A stretch of DNA of 64,000 nucleotides, from NCBI GenBank assembly GCA_036346205.1, contig JARFJB010002033.1, positions 340,001-404,000 on the forward strand, read 5' to 3'. Positions within the stretch are counted from its first letter, which is position 1; every line of letters begins with the position of its first letter. Both the position numbers and the translations under genes were made by a program. This DNA is from Vesta saturnalis (lineage: Eukaryota; Arthropoda; Insecta; Coleoptera; Lampyridae). This document shows positions 1 through 11,160 of the stretch, one piece after another. The notes below the pieces were generated by a model. It was not told the origin of the DNA. It did no database searches and saw only the letters and a program-made list of their open reading frames with translations.

Positions 1-1990
1 AGATGTAGATTAGTTTTTGTGTAAATAAATGTTCTCGTTATTTTAAGTGTTGGTGAATTTTGTTGAATGGATTTGAAATTGCATCATGTAAAATTGTATT
101 AAGTGTAAAATTATTATGTTGTATGGTACATCTTTTGAGAATTTAAATTGTAGCCGATAATCTGTCGCTTTACCTTTCGATAAATATTTTAGTCTATAGA
201 CAAAGAGTTAGATTTCTAAAGACGAGGTATTGAAGCTCATTTTCGTAGGATGGACCTGTTACAAACAGATCATATTTCAGTGATAACTCAAAGGTACATT
301 TGGGAATGCAATTTGGACGAATGATGCAATTCTTTTCCGACTTAGTGCCGAGGGGCTATAGTTTTTCGCGCGTATGTTAATTTAAAGTAACGAAGCTCTG
401 TAATTGGCTAATTAAGATATAAGGGGAATAAAATCCAATGTGAGGAATTCTGGATGATGTTGTAGGCAGTCTTGTTAGAGGTAGTGATGTAGCCTCCGTT
501 ATGGCGGCTGCGGCCGCGTACTCGAAATGTGTGTTGGAGGCAGGTAGGAACCTTCTTACGTCTGTACCGTGGTGAAAGAGCTTCCGTTGAGGAAAATTCT
601 CTATTAACCCTTCAAGGGGGATATTGATTAGACTCACCCATCTCGGTAAAATAGTATTGTATACCGTTGTCAGTGATTGACAGTTTAGAGTTCAAAGAAT
701 GTGCTTATGTGTTTACTGCTAGTGCGAATCTCGTTTCTTTTTGATGAATATCGCCTTTCTGCCGGGTTATTTGTAAAGAGGTTTCGGTTATATGTTTGTT
801 TCGATTACATAGCTGGCCACGATAAAGAACAAATTTGCTGCATATAGTGACGCTTTCATAAGTTTTAAGTAAATAAAGTTATTTTTGTGTATATATTATC
901 ATCAATCAGATGAAGAAGTGATCGCAGCGAATTGAGTTTGGTTTAAAATCTTCCGTTAATGAAGTTCGCGTAAAGATAATTTTAAAGGAGTTATTGGTTC
1001 ATGTCAATTCAATATTTGCCGTTGTGTAACAGAAAAGGAAGTTCGATTGATTATTTTGGTGTTTGTGAAGGTAACTACATATTTTTCTGAATTTACATTT
1101 GCCGGTGACGTTAATAAAATGTTTATTTGTGCTTATTTGGACGAGTGAATATGTCTTTGTTGAAGTTTATTTAAGTAACGTCTAAATTTCAAGTTTGAAA
1201 AAGCGTATCCATTCGTAATTGACTTTTCATATTATCGTTTCAGGGACACTGTAATAAATGATTTTTTCTAATTATAAATTTTTTTTCTCATTTTGAATTG
1301 TTTCATATTTATCAACGCTTCATCATAAAGATTAAGCCCCAAGCTACATTTAGCAACAATATAATAATTCACAATGAAGTGCAGATTTATTAAGAGATTT
1401 TAAATTAAAAGTAACGTAAATTTAGGTATTGAGTCGGTTCCTGACCGACCAGCTGTTTGTATTTTTATGCATACGGGGGTAGTGCGATAAGTCGCCCTCT
1501 TTTGAAGCATTTTTATAGGTATCGACCTACCGATTGTAGACATCTTTGCTGATGCCCGATTTGCCAAAAGGTAAGCAGTTTGTTAATTGTTTGAAGACGA
1601 GCTGTATTTTTCGACGAATTTAGACGAATTACCCGTTATCGACGTTTGATAAATTTTAGGATTTCATAAATTTTTTTTATCGCGTTTGTTTAGTTTTGTG
1701 GTGACGTAAATTTTTCGTTTTAATTTGTAGAATTATATTACCGTTCGATCACTTATTTTTAGTTAAGCTAATAATTTTTGACGTAGGTTTATCAAAATAT
1801 TTAGAGAGTTTTAGATTTTATTTCACATTTTGAGGCTTTTATATTTAAAACTTAAGATTTTATTGAAGTTTAGGTGAACCTGGTGTTAATATTTTTGGAG
1901 TGGACTTTGTAGAAGTAGTAGATTTTTGAGTGAAAGTTTTGGTTTCCTGTTAGGTCAATATAACACCTGTTTAAGACGATTTCCCGCTAT
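1..1990 (+). repeat. Copy A of an unclassified non-coding ~3-kb repeat family
   Basis: This stretch has no convincing ORF but aligns by eye with three other places in the window. Positions 1381-1930 match 22440-22960: both have a 'gagtcgg' block, 'accgattgtaga', 'gccaaaaggtaagcag' and 'gagctgtatttttc' in the same order. Positions 330-640 match 23950-24240, with 'gatgcaatt', 'ggggaataa' and a conserved 'accctt(tg/c)aaggg' block. The copy begins left of the window and fades near a piggyBac remnant. No terminal inverted repeat or coding region could be seen, so the class is unknown; a long LTR, a satellite-like unit or a non-autonomous element are all possible. The 86-codon minus ORF at 377-637 lies within the repeat and looks non-coding. 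Confidence 0.7.
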
Positions 1991-2195
1991 AAATATTTTT
2001 AACAGGTGGCGCCTTTTAGACTTTATCTACCGATTTTGATTATATTTGTAGTTGCTACGAGTGTCTTTTACGATCTTTAAGTAAGAACCCCGCCCACACC
2101 ACAGAGCTATGCCGTGGCACAAATTGCCTTTACGGGCTGGATGCGCTAGTGAGTATTTAGCCTGTAACAAATAGTGGAAAACTGGAACTCATATT

Positions 2196-3043
2196 GCTAT
2201 AGATGAACAACTGGTTTCGTTTAGAGGTCGATGTTCAGTTAGAGTATGGAGCAAGACGGACAAATACGGCATAAAAATCTGGGCTGCTGCTGATAGTGAT
2301 AATGCGTATACCATAAATATGCAACCATATTTAGGTAAAATAAATAGTACTGCCGAAAAGAATCAAGGACAAAGAGTCGTTCTTGATTTGATTAGTTTTA
2401 TGGGTTCTGGTTATGGAGTGACTACTGATAATTCTTTCACCAGTTTACCTTTAGCAGACAAACTGTTGCAAAAAGGAATGGCCATATGCGGTACATTACG
2501 AAAAAATAAACCATACATACGCCTAGAATTTCTCCATAAACCCTATAAACCTATGTTCTCAAGTATGTTTGGTTTTACACATAGGCATACAATGGTATCT
2601 TATGTACCAAATAAAAAAAGGGCTGTGATACTACTATCCACTGAACATCATGATGATCTCGTTTCAGGAGAATAGACGAATTTGTTCAATTATTAGATGT
2701 AGCTGGTATTAACGCGTGGATATTATGGGGCATAAAACATCCTGAAAGAAACAAAGGCAAAGGCAGCAGAAGAAAATTTTTGCTAGATTTGAGCGAACAA
2801 CTTCTGAAAGAAAACGTAATAAGAAGATACAAAATGGAAAAGACAATGCATAAAAATCTGAAAAATTCTACTTTGGAAATTTTTCCAGAGTTGGCAGAAG
2901 AACCGAAGGAACCTGCACTAGTACGACCTACACCAGGTCGCAGTTATTTATGCGATAGAAAGATCGCAAGTGCAGACAGGTTTGTTCTACCTGTAAAAAT
3001 TTTACATGTGCTATCCATTCTATCAAAAAAACAATTTCCATAA
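2196..3043 (+). pseudogene. piggyBac-like transposase remnant
   Basis: This is the catalytic half of a piggyBac-family (DDE_Tnp_1_7) cut-and-paste transposase. In frame before the ATG at 2319 lies 'IDEQLVSFRGR' from 2199, which holds the first catalytic Asp. 'TDNSFTSLPLA' near 2425 carries the second Asp, and 'GTLRKNKP' follows as in the family. The frame breaks at the stop near 2674. Reading resumes in other frames with 'AGINAWILWGIKHP' near 2703 and a C-terminal stretch at 2780-3043 that is usual before the cysteine-rich tail. The N-terminal third is missing, with a stop at 2172. I found no matching TTAA-flanked inverted ends. It is a dead copy just downstream of repeat copy A. Confidence 0.88.
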
Positions 3044-3144
3044 AATATGAAGGCGGATAAGTACTAATAAATGTTAAATGTTACTTTCATAAACCGTTAT
3101 ACGTATTTATTGGTATCTCATAAACGTAGTTGTACTGTTGTTTT

Positions 3145-3500
3145 CTATATAATTATGCTGGGGTACAAATGTACCCCACTCGGTAATTCATGCAAATTTT
3201 TTAGCATGGTACGACGAAGGTTAACAAAGTCATCATAGCTATTCGTAAATGCTATTGTTTCACCTGTTCTAGGTTTTAAAATATTTAAACGTGTTCGTGG
3301 TCTAATTTTAAAAATAATTTCATTTCGACTCATACCTGTTGTAACGCAAGGCGTGTTTCTATACCCAAATAGAAAATTTATGATTTGTTGAGCTACTGAC
3401 AACGTAAATTTTTGTTTTAATGCTTTATCTAAGGCAGCTTTTACTACAGATACATGTCTTTTGGCACAACCATTAGATTGCGGGTAGTATGGTGGTGATT
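3145..3500 (-). pseudogene. Gypsy integrase C-terminal fragment
   Basis: The reading frame entering the ATG at 3402 contains 'PPYYPQSNGCAKRHV', matching the usual Gypsy integrase motif PYHPQSNGxAER around the catalytic Glu; here the AER is changed to AKR. It continues through 'FLFGYRNTPCVTTG', the standard motif after the catalytic core, and 'RPRTRLNILKP'. The frame ends at a stop near 3147. The core is broken further upstream, so this is only the last third of the integrase. Confidence 0.85.
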
Positions 3501-4220
3501 TAATTAATGCCGTTAACGTGACAAAATTTGGTGAATTCTACTGAATGAAGTGAGGGACCGTTATCACTGACAATAATAACAAGTAAACCCATGATGGCAA
3601 AGTAATTTTTTACTTTCCCATAGTCTGAACGACGTCCGTACCTTTTACATTACATGTTTGTCTATCCACTTAGATTTGGTATCGACTATCAGTAAAATTC
3701 TTTTACCATTTTACAATGGTAAAAGAAGAAAGAGATCCACGTGAATTCTATCAAAAACATTTTCAGTTTTTGGCCACGATATTAAATGCTTTTCAGAATT
3801 ATTTTAATTGACAAAACTCAGTTTTGAATGGTTGTATCAATATCTGTTGTTAACCCAGGCCACTAAAGAGCGGATCTAGCCAACATTTTAGTTCTCACGA
3901 TTCCAATATGATTTTCATGCAAGAGATTCAATACCACTTCCCGTAAAGCCCGAGGTACGATCACTTTACTTCCTTTCATCAAACAACCCTGTTCAACAGT
4001 TAATTCGTTTCTTGTAATATAAAACGGTTTTAACTCAGCATCTAATTTATTACTGGAAGTTACATGTGGCCATCCTGTTTTTACATATAATCTAAGACTT
4101 TTGCCAACATTGCATCTTTATTAGACATTTTTGCAATGTTATTGTCATAAATTTGCGATCCCTTCCTTATACTCTATTTTATAATTATATGTTGAAAGAA
4201 TTACATATCATCTCAAAATT

Positions 4221-4700
4221 CTAGATGCTGACATATTTTACCTTAAGAGGTTGATGATTGGAAATAAGAGTAAATAGACGTCCATAAATGTATTTAGAAA
4301 AACGTTTGACACCTAATATAATCGAAAGAGCTTCCCATTCTAATTGTGAATAATTTCGTTCCGTTTTTGATAAAGTACCCGATGCAAACAAAATGGGATG
4401 TTCGATACCATTAATACGATGAAGTAATACTGCTGCCACCCCATAAGAACTAGCATCACAAGAAATCACTATTTCTTTTGTAGGGTTATAGCGTATCAAA
4501 ACTTGATTGTGAGTGATTAAATTTTTACTTAATTTAAATGCATTACGACAATCTTAATCGATTGTTATAAACTCGGCATCTTTATTTAACAAATTATATA
4601 AGGGCTTTAATTTTGTTGATAACATGGGTATAAACTTTCCATAGTAATCCAACAAACCCAAAAAAGACGGCAAAAGTTATATCTCTTGTGTGGGGTGAAT
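4221..4700 (-). pseudogene. Gypsy RT thumb and RNase H fragment
   Basis: Upstream of the ATG at 4499 the same strand reads 'LLGLLDYYGKFIP', the RT connection motif of Gypsy elements. The RNase H domain follows with 'VISCDASSYGVAAVL' (first catalytic Asp), 'FASGTLSKTERNYSQLEWEAL' split around the catalytic Glu, and 'SNHQPLK'. In active copies that last motif is TDHKPL, so the third acidic residue is now Asn. Together with internal stops near 4550 this marks an inactive copy. Confidence 0.87.
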
Positions 4701-5228
4701 ATTGTAAAATTTTTTAATACTTTTAATATTTTACCACCTGACAAACTTGCAAGATATCATCTGGCGCCGATCTACATGCAGGATTTTATTGACAGTTGTA
4801 CGAAAATCGCAACACATTCGGCCATCATTGTTTTTTTAGGGACCACCACAATAGGTGAGGCCCATTCACTGTGTCATACTTTCTTAAGAATGCCTACCCG
4901 TACCATTTGCTGTAATTTTTTTTCTATTCTCAGTTTCATTGCATATGGCATCGAGTATGTTTTCTTTACTACTGGTACTATGTTTCGTTTAAAATGAAGT
5001 TTACTTCGAATTCTTTAATCGGACTACAAAGGTTTGAATCGAAAACATTTGAAAATGTATCGTTCAGCAAATTTAAATATACTGCTTTTACATTTTCGAT
5101 ACCCTTATTGATCTGGTTCGTGCAAACTATTTTGCTAACTTGGGAATAAAACATTCAACCACTTCCGACCTAACAATGGTACAAAGTCTTTGCTTGACTC
5201 TACAACTATCAATTCCAAATTATACATC

Positions 5229-5474
5229 TTATTTGAAAAAAGTACATGTATGAGACACTCGCCTCGAGCTCGAAACCACTTTTAGTTTATCGTCAATCTG
5301 TTTCAACGGTAAGTTTAAAGATTTTTCAAACAAACTGTTTGCCATAATTGACTTACAAGCACCTTTATCAACTTCAAAAAGCATTTTCTTACCACATATT
5401 TCTAACGTAACCTGATGTGATAGCACGACACTTGACAAATGATTTATTCTCAGATTGAATAAATAAATATTCAT
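5229..5474 (-). pseudogene. Gypsy aspartic protease fragment
   Basis: The 81-codon frame contains 'VTLEICGKKMLFEVDKGACKS'-type sequence, matching the flap-to-active-site arrangement of Gypsy proteases (V.LEI.GK...FEVDTGA). The catalytic Asp-Thr-Gly triad is changed to Asp-Lys-Gly, so it would not be active. It lies at the 5' end of the recognisable Gypsy pol and about 150 nt from the last UBF-like exon. Confidence 0.72.
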
Positions 5475-5631
5475 TCACTCCACAAACGTTGTCAACTACA
5501 CCAATAGTGGATTACTTTAATATATTGTATTCAAAATCAATGACACAAAATACAACCAGCACAGTCACATGATAGTCATGTAAATACATAACAGAAAACA
5601 CACTTGCATTAAATTAGTAAAAAATACTTAC

Positions 5632-6224
5632 ACAGGTGGATGAGCAGGTTCTGCGTCAAGTATCTTAGTTAACGAAATATGACCATTGTTTGAACGAGAT
5701 TTCTTCTTTTTCTTTTTCTTATTACTGCCTTGCTTACTTGAACCTTTCTTACTTTTTGTTTCTTTTTTAACAGGTTCTTCTACTTGAGGTGGTTCTTCTT
5801 CCTGTTGTTTGTGTTCATTTTGAATACGTCTTTGTTCCCTCCTATTATTCCAGCTCCTATCCGTCTCTTCTACTTTTTTATCCTCTACCTCTTCCACAGC
5901 AGGCGGCGGTACCTCTTGCACAATTTTTTCTAAAGTTTTATTTTTCTCTTCAAGTTTACTTTTCTCGCTTCTAGTTCGTTCCTCTCTCTCTTTGGTATTC
6001 TTATCATCTTTCTCTTTAACATTTTTCTCATCATCTTTACTCTTTTCATCATTTTTATTTTTTCGACTGTCATTTTTATTTTTGTCTTCTTCTGGTTTAT
6101 TTTTGATCTCTTCCGTTTTTTTAATTTTTCTTTTTGGTTGAGTATTCTGAAGTTCTTCTTGTCGTTTATTTTCAGGTAAGGAATCTAGATAAGTCGCAAA
6201 GTCTATTTTATATTGTGCCATTAA
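5632..6224 (-). CDS. UBTF: UBF-like gene, exon with end of HMG box 3 and Lys/Glu-rich tail
   Basis: This exon follows a 'TTTTGTAG' acceptor at 6225-6226 and a 47-nt intron. Its first residues 'LMAQYKIDFATYLDSLP' continue helix 3 of HMG box 3 and match the region after box 3 in vertebrate UBF, which ends in a similar '..FLESLPE'. The rest, about 180 residues, is strongly charged: long Lys/Glu/Asp/Asn runs, a 'VPPPAVEEVEDKK' segment and a run of seven lysines near the end. Vertebrate UBF also ends in a charged tail, but that tail is acidic, so this part may have diverged. Either the frame stops at TAA (5628-5630), or the strong donor GTAAGT at 5631-5626 joins it to an unseen exon further left. 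The exon then has 593 nt, leaving two bases of a split codon. Confidence 0.85.
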
Positions 6225-6271
6225 CTACAAAATAATAATTAGATAAACGTTATTTTTACAGGTATGCTTAC

Positions 6272-6544
6272 TTGTTCACAGTGTTCTTGATAAACTTTCT
6301 TTTCTTCATCAGAAGAATTTTTCCAGTGATCAGCCAACGCTTTCATCCTACCTTTTGGATCAATTTTTTTAATGTCCTCACTTTTTAACATCATTTGTGA
6401 GAATAAACTATAAGCAGAATTTGGAGGTTTTACAGGTTTACCAGCTAAACGTTCTTTTATTGCTCTTTCTTCTTTGGATACTACAGTTTTAAAAGGCGTT
6501 ATAACGAAATTTGGATTCTGAATTACGTAGTTCTTCAGTTCTTC
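6272..6544 (-). CDS. UBTF: UBF-like gene, exon with HMG box 3
   Basis: This 273-nt exon (91 codons, phase 0 at both ends) has a 'TTTTTTGTAG' acceptor on its 5' side and a 'CAA|GTAAGC' donor on its 3' side. It reads 'EELKNYVIQNPNF', then a linker with 'SKEERAIKERLAGKP', then HMG box 3 from 'KPPNSAYSLFSQMM' to 'WKNSSDEEKKVYQEHCEQ'. The same order, with PPNSYSLY and a conserved Trp, is found between boxes 2 and 3 of vertebrate UBF. HMG boxes bend DNA; UBF binds rDNA promoters and enhancers in the nucleolus for RNA polymerase I. The frame joins in phase 0 to the exon ending at 37635, across about 31 kb. Confidence 0.92.
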
Positions 6545-6549
6545 CTACA

Positions 6550-7204
6550 AAAAATGAAATTTAGAAACAAAATCAGGAGTGCAATTTTTTCGTGATTTTT
6601 ATAGCATTGTCTTTGAATATGAACATCATATATTTGAATTTACTCAAAGTAAAGTGTAAAATATATCAGAATCATAACATATGGTAATATAAATGAGTGT
6701 CGATGAGCAATCAACAAGAGGGTGTGAATCGTTGTATAAAATACCGACTGTAATTATAAAATTCATCAGTTCTCAAGCTCTCGCTAATTATTCCAGAACC
6801 GTAATATTAATAATTGAAGACCTTAGAGCAACATTCTTCCCAAAAAGGAGTTATGTCCATTGGCTAAGAACATACTTACCTACAAAATAGAAGCTATTAC
6901 TTATGCTTCACAGATGGTGTCGTAAGACACAAACATACTTGTTGCTTTAAAATTAAAATTAACTATTTCAAGTACAAAAACGGTACAAGCCACCTTATTT
7001 GCGCAATGCCGCGTCAAGCAGTACGACAGGTTAATTTTTTTGTAAATGTTTAATTACATATGTTGTTATAATTTCCTAACGCTGAAATATCATATTTACC
7101 TATTACTAGTTGCATAAGACTGCCGATATTAGTATAGATTCGTGGCTTATTTATCCCCTTTACGCCTTAAAAAAGCTTATAAATAGATTGGTTTGAGAAA
7201 TTGG
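6550..7204. other. Intronic sequence without recognised feature
   Basis: A 65-codon plus-strand ORF at 6693-6890 has no recognisable motif and lies in the first part of the long intron. I see no TIR, poly(A) tail or repeat copy here. Confidence 0.4.
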
Positions 7205-9236
7205 AAATAAACGTCAGAGATAGTTTCCTCGGGTTAAAATAACCCCATTTAGGCCAACTTACCTTAGTCCAATTCTGCTTCTTTAAAAAGTTATGACATT
7301 CCAAAGATGCATTTTTATTTCACATTTTTCAATAGCTTTCATTTGTCGAATATGTTGTCTAAACTTGGTACGGGGGAGTTTTTCGGGTAGACAAACATGA
7401 ATATCTATTTACTCTCAACGTAAAAGATAGAGGGCGCCACTAACACGTTACTCATGTTTCTAGTTTCCGCTGTATTTTTTTGTGGATAAAGATTTTGAAA
7501 GACTTGTTAACATTTCTGAAAGGTCATTTTATTTTGTTTAAAAAAGGTACTCTTATTGTATATCGCTAAATGGTTCCGCTTTAGAGGAAAATGCACTTGA
7601 ACTCTGCAGAATGCACATATTTTATTTGCATAAAATTTAATGCCTATTTAATCTTTTGAGTATTTAATTGTTTAAGTATTAGGTTTCCGTTTTAAGAATG
7701 CCGCGACATAATTTGTTCTCAAATAGTGAAATGAGTGATATGGTGGCAATTTACGCTCAACAAAATTTCAATGAACGTGCTGCGGCCAGAATTTACGGAA
7801 ATATTTTTCCAAATCGTAGACAACCAGACAGAAAATTATTTTCAAGATTGCGAGAAACAGGTAGCTTTCGTCCTCGCCAGCATTATGGACGACCTATAGT
7901 GCGTACCATCGAACAAGAAGAAGAGGTCTTAGATCTAGTTGAAATTGATTGGTCCGTTAGCATTCGGTGAATATCTACAAATACTGGGTTATCTCGCCGG
8001 GAAATACCTACTGATTTACATGAACAGTAACTACACCCATATCATTACACATCAATCCAAAATTTATTGCCAGATGATTTTTTTGGCAACGCAAATTTTT
8101 CTAACTGAATTTTAAGCTATCATCGACGTGATTTATCTTTTATAAACAATATTTTGTTTACGGGTTAACTTTACCAGAAGAGGGGTATTTATCAGCAGAA
8201 ATTGCCATATCTAATCTGACAAAAACCCAAACCCCATAAGGGAGCGCCATTTTCAATACGAATTTAAAATTAATATTTGGTTTGGGATAGTGAACGATTC
8301 GCTTGTGGTTCCTTTTGAATGGTCGCGAGTATCTAAACTTCCTTCAGCATAACTTGTTTAACCTACTGGAGGAAGTTCCTTTAAACGTGAACGTGAGATG
8401 TGGTTTCTTCAAGACGGCGCCCCCGCCCATTATCCTCTCACGGTGCAAAATCACTTAAATAATGTATTCGCGCATCGTTGGATTGGAAGCGGACGTGGAT
8501 ATCGTTGGCCTTCACGAAGTTCTGATTTAAATCCAATGGACTTTTTCTTCTGGAGGTACATAAAAACGTTAGTATATTCTGCTGCTGTGATTAATACCAG
8601 AGCTGAACTATATCAAAAAATTGTTGCAGCTGCAAATGCAATTAGAAATCTCCATCCATAGTTTTTTGCAGTAAGAAGCTAATTTTTGAACAGACAGAAG
8701 ATGTATTGGGGCGAATGGCAGACATTTTGAGAATACCATTCATCAGAATTAAATACCTGTTCAATGTATTATAGTTGTTTAGTTGTTTGTAAATATGCAA
8801 GTGAGATAATTATGTACTTTCACTTTAAGTGAATTTTCCTCTAAAGCGTAATCATTTAGCGATATACAATAAGATTACCTTTTTAAACAAAATAAAATGA
8901 ACTTTCAGAAATGTCTAAAATTTTTATCCACAAAAGAATACAGCGGAAACCAGACACAGGCGTAAGGTATTGGTGGCGCCCTCTATCTTTTACGTTGAAA
9001 GTAAATATATATATTCATGTTTGTCTACCCGAAAAACTCCCCTGTACCAAGTTTAAACAAGATATCTCGAAAAATGCGACAGATGTCGAAAAAAAGTGAA
9101 ATAAAAAACGCATCTTTGAAAGGTCATAACTCTTTAAGGAAGTAGAATTGGACTAAGTTAAGGTGCCCAAAATGGGGTTATTTTAACCCAAGGAAACTAC
9201 CTCTGAACTAGGGCCCATTCATTACGGGACACCCTG
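7205..9236 (+). mobile_element. Long-TIR mariner-like element (DUF4817 type), copy 1
   Basis: Inverted repeats of roughly 400 bp bound the element: 7210-7610 matches the reverse complement of about 8830-9210. Shared blocks include 'tagtttcct.gggttaaaataacccca' and 'agagggcgccac'; the right end reads 'gggacaccctg', and the matching outermost left bases are lost. Between them is a transposase. The N-terminal helix-turn-helix is at 7698-7970 and the C-terminal catalytic part at 8398-8661. Stops and frame breaks between 7970 and 8398 make it inactive. It lies inside the long UBF-like intron. Confidence 0.87.
7698..8661 (+). pseudogene. Mariner-like transposase with DUF4817 helix-turn-helix, broken
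   Basis: The start 'MPRHNLFSNSEMSDMVAIYAQ' followed by 'NFNERAAARIYGNIFPNRRQPDR' is the DUF4817-type DNA-binding region of a Tc1/mariner branch common in insects. The last part, 8398-8661, reads 'MWFLQDGAPAHYPLTVQNHLN', then 'RWIGSGRGYRWPSRSSDLNPMDFFFW'. This holds the second catalytic Asp (QDGAPAHY) and the acidic site in SSDLNPMDFFFW. The middle part is shifted and shortened. The family inserts at TA. Confidence 0.85.
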
Positions 9237-9242
9237 CACATA

Positions 9243-10494
9243 CCAGATGTATGCATGTTTTTTCCGTTTTTTTTTTGTAAGAAAACGAAGTAATTTTCAA
9301 GGGAAATTAATTTTTTTATTCAAAATATTGGCCATCGTATTATTCTACACATTTCGACCATCTTTCAGGTAATTTATGAATACCACGCCAGAAAAACTGC
9401 TTGTCTTTTGCGGCAAATCATTCGTCAAGCCATTTTCCAACCTCCTCGAAATTGCTGAAGTGCTGCTCAGCGAGTGCGTGTCCCATTGATGCGAATAGGT
9501 GATAGTTAGACGACTATCAGGTCTGGGGAGTACGGCGGGTGCGGAAGGATCTCATTCAAGCGATTTCAAGGTGTCTTTCACTGGTTTTGCTGTGTGAGAT
9601 GGCGCATTGTCGTGTAACAAAATCACTTTGCTAAGTCTTCTTGCCCATTACAGTCGTCTTTCTATCAATGCGTGATTTAAATTAATCATGTGTTGACGAT
9701 AGCGTTGTGCATTAACGGTTTCGCCGGGGTTTCAAGAGTTCATAATACACAATACCGCTCTGGATCCACCAGACACAAAGCATGGTCCTCTTGTCGAAGC
9801 GATTTGGCCTTGGTATTGAAGGATCGGCTTCGCCAGGTGACAGCCACGATTTTTTCCGCTTCGTGTTTTCAAATTCAATTCGATACAAAAATGATATTCT
9901 TTCGTGGCGTTGAAGCAGCGTTTCTCAAGTGACTTAGCGATTTTCCATTTGACGTTCATTCAAATCGTGTGGGACCGATTTACCGAGTTTATTGATCTTC
10001 CCCATTGTTCGTACACGTCTGCTGATCGTTTCCTGTGACACATTGAATGCTTTTGCCAATTGCTGTTGAGTTTGAGTTGGGTCATCATCCAATAACTCCT
10101 GGAATTGCTGGTCCGCGCACTTTTGTGGTCTACCAGAGCGCTCACTGTCTTTCACATTGAAATCACCACTTTTAAATTGTCGAAACCATGTCTCACATGT
10201 TCTAATCGACGGAGCGTGTACAACATATGTTTCTACCAGCAAACGATGACTTTCAACCGCCCTTACTTTTGATTAAATAAGAAAAGTAATGCGTGCCACA
10301 AATGTTCTTGTTCAGGTACAAAATTCACTGAACGATAAAACAAAGACGCTAGATTTTGGCGGACTCAACTTGTGTGTATCTGTAGTTTAATGTCAGACGA
10401 ACAAAATGACGTATGTGTTAAATTAATACGCTGCGTACTTTTCGCTGGCGCCATCTCTTAGTTAAACCGGAAAAAACCTATGCATACACCTAAG
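9243..10494 (-). mobile_element. mariner element with ~28-bp TIRs
   Basis: The element is 1.25 kb, the usual mariner size, and is flanked by TA at 9241-9242 and 10495-10496. Its ends match as inverted repeats: 'agatgtatgcatg.ttttttcc' on the left and the complement of 'ggaaaaaacctatgcatacacct' on the right. It carries a minus-strand transposase. It starts only a few bases after the end of the long-TIR element at 9236 and is followed by a TA microsatellite. Confidence 0.87.
9300..10262 (-). pseudogene. mariner transposase (DD34D type), broken
   Basis: The N-terminal paired helix-turn-helix is clear: 'CETWFRQFKSGDFNVKDSERSGRP' split over 10200-10120, then 'DDPTQTQQQLAKAFNVSQETISRR'. Further on are 'PGETVNAQRYRQ', 'VILLHDNAPSHTAKPV' (second catalytic Asp, near 9630-9580) and the C-terminal 'ERWSKCVE'-type end near 9360. 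The region of the first catalytic Asp is degraded between 9960 and 9870, and stops occur near 9735, 9660 and 9560. This is a dead mariner. Confidence 0.9.
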
Positions 10495-10502
10495 TATATA
10501 TG

Positions 10503-10506
10503 TATG

Positions 10507-10550
<44 letters not shown>
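10503..10550. repeat. (TA)n microsatellite
   Basis: After three 'tatg' units the sequence is an uninterrupted TA run of about 40 nt, abutting the right end of the mariner. Confidence 0.97.
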
Positions 10551-10553
<3 letters not shown>

Positions 10554-10599
10554 ATTTAGATTTCCACAAGTATTAATGTTTAAATAAGACATTTTTCTT

Positions 10600-11160
10600 G
10601 GAAACTTTTGTAATAAAACGTAAAAATTAATTCAACATTTAGGGAACGTGTTTTGTTCCCTTTGTCAAGAATTTATTTTGACCATTAGAGAAATTGAAAG
10701 AAGATAACTATTTGACAAGTACAGAGTATGAAACAAGGTAATTAATTTAAATTCAATCTGGACGAGCGGGTAGTTGGTCTGGTATATGATGTAGAAGGTG
10801 TAGAAGTGCGTCGCAGCATAGGTGATTGAAATTTCAGGAGTCAAGTTGTTTAATGATATTCTTCCAAATTTGTGGCATTCTAGAAGTGTCATCTTGTTTA
10901 TTGCGGGCGTTAGGTCTTCTTTCCATTTCATCTACTTCTCTAACAATTCGTTCGTGTAAGGTAGGGGTCAATTTGGTGTCCTGTGTCTAAATGATGTGCA
11001 GCTAAAGACGATGAAGGGTTGTGCTGTTTAATTGCTAATTTGTGTTCATTGGCTCTCAGATATAATATTCTATTAGTTTGTCCGATACATGTTCTTGGAC
11101 AGTTGTTGCACAGTATCTCATACACTCCTTGACTTTAATTGGGAATTTTGTCTTTGGAGT
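10600..11160 (-). mobile_element. Penelope-like element, GIY-YIG endonuclease end
   Basis: The minus strand reads 'GVYEILCNNCPRTCIGQTNR' (from about 11145), then 'YLRANEHKLAIKQ' and 'LAAHHLDTGH'. This is the GIY-YIG endonuclease placed C-terminal to the RT in Penelope-like retroelements; the usual 'YIGQTNR' has become 'CIGQTNR'. The frame breaks near 10940 and continues weakly into 'WKEDLTPAINKMTLLECHKFG'. Only the 3' part is present; no RT was found upstream to the right. The region between 10660 and 10600 is AT-rich with no ORF. Confidence 0.78.

Larger units (their letters stand above)
3145..5480 (-). mobile_element. Decayed Ty3/Gypsy retrotransposon
   Basis: Minus-strand pieces occur in the Gypsy pol order of protease, reverse transcriptase, RNase H and integrase. 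The protease piece is at 5474-5229, RT fingers near 4920-4740, RT thumb plus RNase H at 4700-4221, and the integrase C-terminal part at 3500-3145. Many stops and frameshifts are present. About 200 residues of the RT palm, including the catalytic Tyr-x-Asp-Asp region, are missing between about 4745 and 4700. I did not find LTRs. The element sits immediately downstream of the last UBF-like exon. It is ancient and cannot be autonomous. Confidence 0.88.

Noticed and set aside
377..637. Minus-strand 86-codon ORF with an Ala run
   Set aside because: Lies in the ~3-kb repeat; the matching part of copy C (24060-24240) does not keep this frame.
4686..4997. Plus-strand 103-codon ORF
   Set aside because: It is antisense to the Gypsy RT fragment, whose motifs are clear on the minus strand.
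5789..5974. Plus-strand 61-codon ORF
   Set aside because: Shadow of the Lys/Glu-rich UBF-like exon on the minus strand.
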